Below, piece by piece: positions 55,818 to 64,000 of a stretch of 64,000 bases of DNA (the stretch's first letter is position 1; the number at the start of each line of letters is the position of its first letter). The translations under genes and the position numbers were made by a program. The notes beneath the pieces were generated by a model that had not been told where the DNA came from, ran no database searches, and was given only the letters and a program-made list of their open reading frames with translations. Origin of the DNA: Citrus sinensis (lineage: Eukaryota > Streptophyta > Magnoliopsida > Sapindales > Rutaceae); assembly GCF_022201045.2 (NCBI RefSeq), contig NC_068556.1, positions 24,223,501 to 24,287,500 of the forward strand. Direction: 5' to 3'.

Positions 55818-56973
55818 TTAAGCAGTGTGCAAATGAGATCTTGCAATACGACCGTCAGCTCCCTTTGGGTAAAATCCTCCAGGGACATGTTCGTCACCAC
55901 TTCCGTAAACAATACTTAGAATTTCTTCGGGATTTCTGTCAAACGCAACTGAGTTTTCGTCTCCAGCAAGCACATTGCCTGCTATCTTTCCTTCGGCTCC
56001 CTGAAGTTCTGGAACAACAAGGCCTTCATCTTTTATCCCTGTACGTCCAAGAACATTCCTCAGTTGTGACATCTTGTTCGTGAATTCTGCTACTGTTACC
56101 CCGTATGGCTTCACCGTTTCATTTGCTTTTTCGTATAGCAATGCTCTTATTACTGCATCTTGCCCTGATTCCACACCCAGTAGTCCTGCAACAAGCTGAT
56201 CAACAAAAGCAAAGCACGTATCAGCCAAATATATGATAACGCGTGTGATATCCTGTTCAACTGGTAAAATCTCTTGGGTTAGTACAAGAGTTCTGAGGTT
56301 CAATTCTCATTTATTATAAAAAAAGAAGAAGAGAGAAATGAGACTTACCCTTTTTGACGTAGCGTCTTGGAGTCTTGGATTGGCACCAACATAGCCGGTG
56401 AGTCCAACATAAGGAATGAGATATGATGCAATGAGGTAATTGATGCTATTGGCATATGGATCAAAAGGCGGATTCAAAGGCTTTCCAAATGCTTTATCCA
56501 TCACTTTTGCAAATGTTCCGGCACTCAAATCCAACAGTGGCCTTGGAAATCCCTTCACTGTCTTCTTTATAGCCCTGAACATCAAGGAAAATGCAACTTT
56601 ATATCGAATCTTGATAGTAATAATGAACCAATCAATTATCAAAATAAAGCACTACCAAAAGCAAAAAAGAAAGTCATTACTTCAAGTGTCCAACTTCTTG
56701 CCATGCAAACTGCAAGACAACATCATTGGCGAAGGCATCAAGATTTGCCTTTTTGCCACCAATAGGAGCTGGACCTCCCATTGTTAAATTTGGTGCAACT
56801 TTGTCCAAGCCATAGCCCAATGAACCGAACAGAAAGAACTCAGCTTCCAAATACTCTAAATTCAATGGAAACTCTAGAAGATCAATATCAGATTGTGGAA
56901 GCTGAGCAGAATATGAGCCTGCAGGAAGCAGTAGAAGGATCGCTGTAGCGAAAACAGAAGTGAAAATAGACAT
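55818..56973 (-). CDS. Desiccation-related protein PCC13-62-like
   Basis: Three exons (56681-56973, 56349-56574, 55818-56195) give 298 residues with intact frame and consensus splice sites. A signal peptide (SIFTSVFATAILLLLPAGSY) precedes SDIDLLEFPLNLEYLEAEFF, with family-typical Glu43 and the E-x-x-H motif of WQEVGHL (Glu93, His96) that fits a ferritin-like helical domain. KGFPRPLLDLSAGTFAKVMD, LVAGLLGVESGQDAV and NPEEILSIVYGSGDEHVPGG follow. The end HLHTA is as in the other copies. It is predicted to be secreted and dehydration-responsive, with unknown biochemical role. Intron 2 (56196-56348) contains a SINE-like stretch (56236-56320) with tRNA-type box motifs (aactggtaaaatctcttggg; gaggttcaattc). 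Of the intact copies this one keeps the family's usual acidic residues. Confidence 0.92.
56236..56320 (+). mobile_element. SINE-like fragment in intron 2 of the 55.8 kb gene
   Basis: Contains A-box-like aactggtaaaatctcttggg and B-box-like gaggttcaattc, then an A-rich end. It is absent from the same intron of the 58.6 kb paralogue. Short and diverged, so the call is tentative. Confidence 0.4.
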
Positions 56974-58599
56974 TTGCTGCTCTTCTCTTATAAATTGTAA
57001 GTGATGAGTGTTGTGTCTTTATCAAGATGGTGTTTATATAGATGTTGTGGAGGAGTGGACGAGAGAAGGAATGCCCGAAATGGGAAATGGCGCGTGAGCA
57101 GATGAGCTGATGAGGATTACTTGGCCAAATATGGACATGCCACGTGGTGGGGCTTTTTGTGATCTCGATAATGACGTCTGGTTTGTGTATGTTATGGGAA
57201 GTTGAGTCTCCATGATGACCTGGTTGTGATTTCCTTCTTTTATTGCATTTGGTCACTGTGAACGGATATGTTATGTTCCTTGCTGTTGAGACAGCTTGCT
57301 AAAAAGTGCTTGACGAAAGTTCTAGGACTAGGAGGGGAATCATAGCAGCTCATCTTGGTGATTAAGCAGTGAAGTCAGCAACCACACGGTGACTTGCTGA
57401 CTCAGCACTGAAGAATTACAGCATGGAATACCAAAAGAATAAGCATTTAGAGGATATAACATAAGTCACCAATTGCGGATTAAAATGACGGTTGACCTTG
57501 CGAAATCAGACAAACTTATGAGTTGATGCTACTTGATTCACCTGTTAAAATTTTTATTAGTTGATACAAGAGATTTCGATTTCGAAACCCTTTCAAATGG
57601 GTGTTAAGGGGGTTTAATTTCCAATAATGTTTTAATGGGAAAAAAAAATTCGAAAATACTTGTGTTGAATGAAACACAAGTTCCTTTCTTTTCCTATCAT
57701 GGTAATTCCATGGTACAGTTATAAATTCTTAAATAAATTTATTTTATATGAACTGATTTTGTATTAACTCATTGAATGAATAAAAATATGAAATAATAAA
57801 ATAAATTATGTAAACCAATAGATATTTAATCTAACTAATTAAATCATGCCACATCAATTTGTATAAAAAATATATATATATACAAGAGTTTACAGTTATA
57901 TTATTACTCCTCCTTAAAGTTGCTATTTTTAAGTTTTTCCCCATTTCAAATTACTTATTCAGCATTAAATATGAGAAATTCTTATATTCAACTTTTGCTT
58001 GCAATTGCATCGCAAGATACAAGTTCTATGATCTGTTGCAAGCACAGATGCAGCTGCTTCGGATACTTTCCCAAAATCTCTCAGATTGTAACTGAAATTT
58101 CTATTCTGAATTTCTGATGTTATTGTTTTTAATCATTACTCATGAAATATTGTATTTCCATTAAAATAAATAAATAAATAAATGCAAATTTTGATTTTAG
58201 TCTACGTATTCTTTATTTATGCTGCGAATTGTGAAATGCAAGTTTGGGGCTTTAAATGGCCCCTCTGATTCCTAAGCTTCGGCAATCAATGTGGTTTTAG
58301 AGCCTTGGTACAATAATCAACAAGGCATGAATCGGCCTTTTCCTTTTCGATCTTCCTATGGATTAAAAAAGACGGTCCTTTTTTGCTTTACCATTTCCAC
58401 AAGTTTAAGATTTTCTTTCAAGTGTTTGTTAGATGAAAGCTTATGTAAGAAATTGCATAGAGTCAGAATGCAAGAAACTACTTGTCCTTATTTGATTGGC
58501 ACAAGAAAGGTAAAAACGCCCTAATTATTCGTCTGGGCCATGGGAGTTCAGACCAGACAAACTCAACTAAATCAGTAGATACAATTCCAGGCTACTATG
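56974..58599. promoter_or_regulatory. Promoter of the 55.8 kb gene and intergenic DNA
   Basis: The minus-strand promoter has a TATA box at 57033-57040 (TATATAAA) and CACGTG at 57141-57146 (in GCCACGTGG). The rest is AT-rich and gene-free. The stretch around 58380-58480 resembles sequence near 41200-41260, beside the 41.3 kb gene remnant. Confidence 0.55.
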
Positions 58600-59675
58600 T
58601 TAAGCTTTGTGGAGATGAGATCGAGCAATTTGACCATCACCTCCCTTCGGATAAAATCCGCCGGGAACACGTTCATCGCCAGATCCATATACGATTCTCA
58701 GGATTTCTTCAGGAGTTCTGTCATATGCAACTGAGTTTTCATCTCCTGCAAGCACATTGCCTCTGATCTTGCCTTCAGCTCCCACGGCTTTTGGAACGAC
58801 AAGGCCTTCATCTTTTATCCCTGCGTGTCCAAGAGTATTCCTTAACTGTGAAATTTTGTTTGTGAATACGGCAACTGGTATCCCATATGGATACACTTTC
58901 TCATTTGCCTTCTCGTAAAGCAAAGCTCTGATTACTGCATCTTGCCCTGATTCCACACCCAAAAGACCAGCTACAAGCTAATAAACACAAGCCATAAAAA
59001 GCCCAAATTAGGCGAACTTATGATGTAAATCGATTTGTTTTCACCTTACATTGTGAGTGAGGACTTACCCTTTTGGAAACGGCTCCTTGGAGTTTCGGAT
59101 TTGCACCAACATAGCCAGTGAGTCCAACATAGGGAACGAGGTAAGATGCAATGAGGTAATTGATGCTGTTGGCGTAAGGATCAAAAGGAGGATTCAAAGG
59201 CTTCCCGAATGCCTTATCAATCACTTTTGCAAATGATCCTGCACTCAAATCCAGCAATGGCCTTGGAAATCCCTTCACTGTCTTCTTAATAGCCCTGCAC
59301 GTCAAGAAAATGCAATTTTAAATCAGATTTTCAGACAAATTAAAGAACAAATAAAGCATAATAAAAGCAAAATGAAAGTAACCTCAAGTGTCCAACTTCT
59401 TGCCAAGCAAATTGCAAGACAACATCATTAGTGAATGGATCAAGGTTGGCCTTTTTGGCACCAATAGGAGCTGGACCTCCGAGTGTTAAATTTGGTGCAA
59501 CTCTGTCCAAGCCATAACCCAACGAACCAAATAAAAAGAATTCAGCTTCCAAATACTCTAAATTCAATGGAAACTCTAGAAGATCAACATCAGATCCGGG
59601 AACTGATGTGGAAGAATATAATCCTGGAAGCAGTAGCAGAATCAATGAAGCAAAAACACAAGTGAAAACAGCCAT
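58600..59675 (-). CDS. Desiccation-related protein PCC13-62-like
   Basis: Three exons (59383-59675, 59069-59294, 58600-58977) give 298 residues and all splice phases agree with the neighbours. A signal peptide (AVFTCVFASLILLLLPGLYS) leads into SDVDLLEFPLNLEYLEAEFF, then GGPAPIGAKKANLDPFTNDV and the intact WQEVGHLR motif. Exon 2 encodes KGFPRPLLDLSAGSFAKVID and FDPYANSINYLIASYLVPYV. Exon 3 encodes LVAGLLGVESGQDAVIRALL and the end RTPEEILRIVYGSGDERVPG. It is the likely closest intact relative of the broken 42.7/47.6 kb pair and of the 41.3 kb remnant. Secreted, ferritin-like, with unknown activity. Its promoter is the most ABRE-rich in the cluster. Confidence 0.92.
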
Positions 59676-59734
59676 TTGGTTTTGTATTTAGCTTACTTTA
59701 ACAAGTGACGTGTTGTGCCTTTACCAAGGTAGTG

Positions 59735-59835
59735 TTTATATAGTTGTGGAGGTTGTGAATGAGTGAAGCAGAGGACCGGGAAAGTGCCACGTGGGCAGAA
59801 GAGGATGAATTGGTCAAATTTGGAAATGCCACGTG
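59735..59835 (-). promoter_or_regulatory. TATA box and two G-box/ABRE motifs of the 58.6 kb gene
   Basis: Minus-strand TATA (TATATAAA) at 59735-59742, and two CACGTG motifs at 59788-59793 and 59830-59835, each in a GCCACGTGGG context. Paired ABREs of this kind are typical of ABA- and drought-induced genes. Confidence 0.65.
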
Positions 59836-60809
59836 GGTATGAGATGATCTCAACGTCAACGGCGACTGAATCAAGGGGAGAAATTGTTGGGCAGGTTCTG
59901 GTTCATGTCCATTAATGGAAGTTGTCTTTGCATGCGGACGTGTTTACTGTTAGATCATGTAATTATTGGAAAAGCAATGTAAATACGAAGATTTGTATCC
60001 ATTTATTTAGATTTACGGATGAATGTGTAATGGCATATAAAATTTTATCCAAAATTATATAATACGTATCGTTTAAAAATTTTATCCTTAAGGAATGTAT
60101 TACACCAGATTGATGTGACCAAAGAATAATTTAAAAAAATTACCAAAAAAGAATTAAAAAAATCAAATGAATTTAGACGCAACACATAGAGGCCCGAATT
60201 TTAGCAAAATTCAAAGTTTCTGTTCTGCCTTGCCATTAAGATCATTTTTTCAGTTACTCGTTTTCCTCACCAGAATGCTAAATTTACTCCTTTCACCAAA
60301 AGAGAATGCCTTCTAAATCTTGATACGCCTAATTTATGAATTTACTTGGTGTTCGCTAGCCGTTTTGTCTTTCTAATCACATTGCTGGTTTTAAGGACCA
60401 TCAAATTGACACTTGATTACAAAGACCATTAAATAAAAGTTATGACTATGTTGGAACTTATCTAAGGTGAAATACGAATCACAGCCACACACATAAAGTG
60501 ATAAATAGTAAAAAACTTATTATAACTTTAATCGTGTTATTATGATGGAGTACTCTACCTTAGAGCTGTTCCAACATAACCGAACCCATAACTTAAATAA
60601 AATATAAAAAGTTTTAAAATAAAATTAAAGAGAGAGAGAGAGAGAGAGAGGTTATCTGCATAATTTAAATGGCTATATCAAAATAATATCCTCTTCTGTA
60701 ATTGTCATACAAACTTGAGCATGGCCTGCCTTGTATCTCCCTCAAGCCAAAAACAAAGAGTAACGCTACACTTACAAAGCTACATTAGAAGACAGCGCTG
60801 AGCTTTTGA
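59836..60809. other. Intergenic, 3' flank of the plastid S6 gene
   Basis: AT-rich with a (GA)n microsatellite at about 60629-60650. No gene is supported. Confidence 0.5.
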
Positions 60810-62937
60810 CTACCTACTTACTTTCTCAGCTCTAAGGTTGCTTCTTCCTATGGTGCTTATATTGGCTGATCTGTCATTGCTGTCTTCTCCTTCGTTATCA
60901 TCTACATTAACTATACTGAAGCCATGTTCAAAGTCATCGTCGTCATTGTCATCCATCTCATCACCCTCACCATCATCATATTCGTCATCATATTCTTCAT
61001 CATCATAATCTATATCATCCTCCTCTTCATCGTAACCATGCATTTCCGCACGCAAAGTGTGAAACTCGGGAGGAGGAGGGCAATCTTCCGTGATTGCCTT
61101 GTCTCTCTTTATCACAAGATGTCGAATGACTTTTTCATCTTTGTCTAACATGGTCTTGAAATCATTGATCCATTTGGCTTCCAACTCAAAGTTCATCAAT
61201 ATGTAGTGGGCTTTCTTGGCTTTCTGTATCTTGTATGCTAGTCTACGCAGACCCCAATCATTCAGTCTCCACACCCTGCCTTTCTTCTCCCTCAAAAAGT
61301 CTGCAGCACGTATTTAACAGTTATGAGGAACTTATGGCAGATATGTCAAGAAATTTCAAAAAAGAATTAGTATAACAATAAGACGGCCCTCATTTTAAGC
61401 AATGTCGATGAAACATGTAACAACACTATTTAGCTGCTAGCACTTGTCCAAGCCAGCAGCAGCATTATGAATGTGGTTAACAACAGATTACCAAAAGTCA
61501 ACAAACCCTGAAAATTTCAACAGAGAAAAAGAAGATATTGGCTCTTCTGCAAAACAAGTCTCAAAATATTACTATCCAAGTCAGACCTCATTTTAATAGA
61601 AGATCAGCAAGCAAGATGCAAAAAACCAAAAAGTGATCAATATAGAACCACCAGCAATCCAATTTTCACCAAAGATCTTTCATAAAATTTGCTGAAGCAA
61701 AAATGTGGAAAGAATAGAAAGACAGGAGGCAGAAAATCACCTTGAACTTTCTCATTAACACTTCCAACATCCTCTTCATACTTCTCATGAATTAAATAAA
61801 CCACTTCATAATGGCGCCCTGTAAATAGATGAAACAATAAGCTTAATTAAATAAATTCAGGAGGTAATTAAAAAGCATTCTCCCAGCTCATGTGCTCTGA
61901 AAAAAATGATGAGACAACACTTCTTCGACCAAATGAAGTTAAACAAACAAAATAGCATCTCAACGAATTAAAAAGATTCAACAATAAGAACCTCATTAAT
62001 CAAAGTTACTGAGAAATGGTGATAACACATGGGTTCCACCATAACCATTTCTCTAAAGTTAAGCAAACTCTCACAAACTTTCAAGACTATGCTGCACACA
62101 TATTCTTTTATGTTTAACCGGTAATCTTCTTTGGTGACTTATAAGTAACCCAAAAATCGGAGAAGACCAAAGAAAGAAAAGGGCACTTACTTCGTTCCAC
62201 ATTCAATTCACTTTCCAACTCAATGTTTAGAGATTCATATAGCTTCTCTGCAAATTGCCAAAACATAATAATAATTAAAAACAACAAGCTCTGCACAGAT
62301 TCAAAATATTCCACTTCCAAAAATTAAAAAAACAATACTACAATAATAACATACCTTCTTCATCATCAGCAAATTCAGGAAGAGCTCTACCATCTTCCTG
62401 AACTTTCTTCTGCAAATAAAATTAACCCCAATCCACATCTCAAAATCAACCACAAAGTGCTAGTAACTGACATAAAAATCGAAACTTTTATCCACAAAAT
62501 CATATACCTTGTAACACACAATGAAAAATAAATTCCCCATAACAAGATACACAACCCCAGAACTCATTTTACAAACAAGAACTGACAAATTCCATAAAAA
62601 TCAAAACTTTATTAAAAAAATCATAGATATAACAATAGACAATGAAACCCATTAAAATAATTGAAACTAGGAAAGCAAAGGCCACAAATAAACTTAAAAC
62701 CTCTTTAAGGAGAACGGCTTCTGGGAAAAAGAGATTGTCTTCATCAGCTTTTGAGAAGAAGCTATGAGAATCTTCTTTGTTGTTGTCATTGTTGTTCTTC
62801 TTCTTGTTGCTCCTTTTAGCTCCCACTATCACTGAATTTCTTGCAAATGCTAAGCATGAGTTTTGGTTATAAGTTATCAATTTTGGGAATTTAGGCACTA
62901 GATAAGTTGCTGAGGTGCTGTGCAGAAGTGACTCCAT
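60810..62937 (-). CDS. RFC3: Plastid ribosomal protein bS6 with acidic tail (RFC3-like)
   Basis: Five exons (62701-62937, 62355-62409, 62191-62247, 61741-61818, 60810-61300) join in phase to 305 residues. The first 40 or so residues are Ser/Asn-rich and fit a chloroplast transit peptide. A linker follows (KADEDNLFFPEAVLLKEKK, EKLYESLNIELESE). The bS6 domain spans about 119-215: RHYEVVYLIHEKYEEDVGSV, GRVWRLNDWGLRRLAYKIQK, KKAHYILMNFELEA and VIRHLVIKRDKAITED. A strongly acidic tail is added (DDIDYDDEEYDDEYDDGEGD). The length and tail match plastid S6-like proteins such as Arabidopsis RFC3 rather than plain S6. It is a small-subunit protein expected to work in plastid translation. An upstream in-frame Met lies at 62973; the one at 62937 was preferred because it starts the transit-like sequence. 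The RFC3 name is from memory and tentative. Confidence 0.85.
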
Positions 62938-64000
62938 TTTTCGTTCACAGAGCCAAAAGAGAAAGTTGTGCATACGAAAACGATGTCTTCATCTGAGGAG
63001 AAAGAGGGGCTTTTTGGGTATTTTGGATGCAAGTAAGTTCGAGGATGTTTTGGTAATTCAATCAAATCAATATGTCGTTTTGCATAGAAATATTGAATTT
63101 TTACGACAAATCGTTTCGGCATAAAGGCTGAATACGGTATATCGTTCTAATAGGAAATGTAAGTGTAACGATAAGTGGTGATGAATTTTAATTTACGTGG
63201 GTCTCATGTCTCAAGATGATTTCATACTGACAATTTTGATTTAAGTTTTGTCTTACAAATCAAATCAAATGCATATGTAAGTTTCTCGATCTCAGTCACA
63301 AAACCTGAGAAATGGGATGCATAAATTAAAAAGCGCAAAGGAAAAAGTTGTGATGATTGTAATAGTGTGAATTACAATTAAATTATTAATATTTTTATAA
63401 TTTTTAAATAAACAAGTAGTTTCTATAATGAATCAATCAATTATATCACTTTTTATTTTTCCTTTTTTTTACTTAGGTCAATTGATCATCTCCGACTCAA
63501 TGCTATGAGTCGTTAGTATAATTACGAATTATTAGTGAGTATTATTTCAGTCACTTTTAATTAATTCATTTTATGGAGTTGTCGAGGGGGAGTTTCATCT
63601 GCACAAGATGACAGAAATGACTGCCGTGAATTTATGGATAAAATAAATTATTAGTGACTAATTTTGTCTATCAAATAGTTCATAATTGAATCTGTATGGT
63701 AACTTAATCACGAGGACTAAAGATGATAATGATACCCGCTAATCTGTCCAAATCCATGTGGGTAATTTAAGTTTTATGCAGTGAGTTGGTTTTCTTAAAA
63801 AAATTAAAACTCAGGTTGCTGATGAGTTTAGTAATTTAAGTTTTATGCAGGTACAGGTTTAATATTGACAAATCTACTGTGAGCTGTGTCTATTGTCATC
63901 TCTAATCAGGACCAATAGTAACACCACATAAGTTAAGAATAGTGTATTTAAAATTACTGTGACTTATCAATAAATATTAAACATATACTTATTACTGTAG
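62938..64000. other. Intergenic, promoter of the plastid S6 gene
   Basis: AT-rich. No gene or strong repeat was recognised up to the window end. Confidence 0.45.

Noticed and set aside
60924-61148. Plus-strand frame opposite the acidic tail of plastid S6
   Set aside because: A shadow of the GAN/GAR-rich coding sequence on the minus strand.

Overview
This is nuclear DNA from a flowering plant, most likely a woody eudicot of the rosid type. It is AT-rich with wide intergenic gaps. Genes have many short introns with GT-AG junctions, and the proteins match plant-only families (RWA acetyltransferases, P-class PPR, PCC13-62 desiccation proteins, plastid bS6, invertase inhibitors). Citrus or a relative would fit, but the species cannot be fixed from sequence alone. 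No complete tRNA, rRNA or CRISPR array was seen.

Layout. 0-8 kb: the end of an uncharacterised membrane-anchored protein gene, then three intronless invertase/pectin-methylesterase inhibitor genes. 8.5-12.2 kb: a ten-exon poly(A) polymerase of the short PAPS3 type (minus). 12.2-17.6 kb: mostly empty, with one MITE-like element and one plausible 78-residue small protein gene. 17.7-19.2 kb: a two-exon, extremely acidic protein. 21.1-24.8 kb: importin alpha in ten exons (minus). 27.9-32.1 kb: a wall-polysaccharide O-acetyltransferase (RWA) in sixteen exons. 33.1-34.7 kb: EMC6, including a 20-nt microexon. 35.5-37.5 kb: an intronless PPR gene, divergent from EMC6. 60.8-62.9 kb: a plastid ribosomal protein S6 gene with an acidic tail (RFC3-like).

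The most interesting part is 38.8-59.7 kb, a cluster of PCC13-62-type desiccation-related genes. Three copies look intact (38.8-40.0, 55.8-57.0 and 58.6-59.7 kb, all minus). Three are broken (42.7-43.8 minus, 47.6-48.6 plus, 50.3-51.5 plus) and one is a 3' remnant (41.3 kb). The pairs 38.8/50.3 and 42.7/47.6 form a large inverted duplication around an intact intronless CYP59-like retrogene at 46.0 kb. The 42.7 and 47.6 kb copies share the same one-base deletion. The 50.3 kb copy is cut in its last exon by a TRIM-like LTR element (LTR-internal-LTR-internal-LTR), and the junction was then tandemly duplicated. A SINE with clear target duplications and a plastid ycf3 fragment (NUPT) also lie in the cluster. 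The intact copies keep CACGTG (G-box/ABRE) motifs near the TATA box, which fits dehydration/ABA control; the 42.7/47.6 kb lineage appears to have lost them.

No wholly new molecular system was found. What deserves a second look is the structural history of this gene cluster and a few small gene-structure oddities. Exon coordinates were worked out by eye from splice signals, reading phase and family knowledge; none was checked against transcripts or databases.
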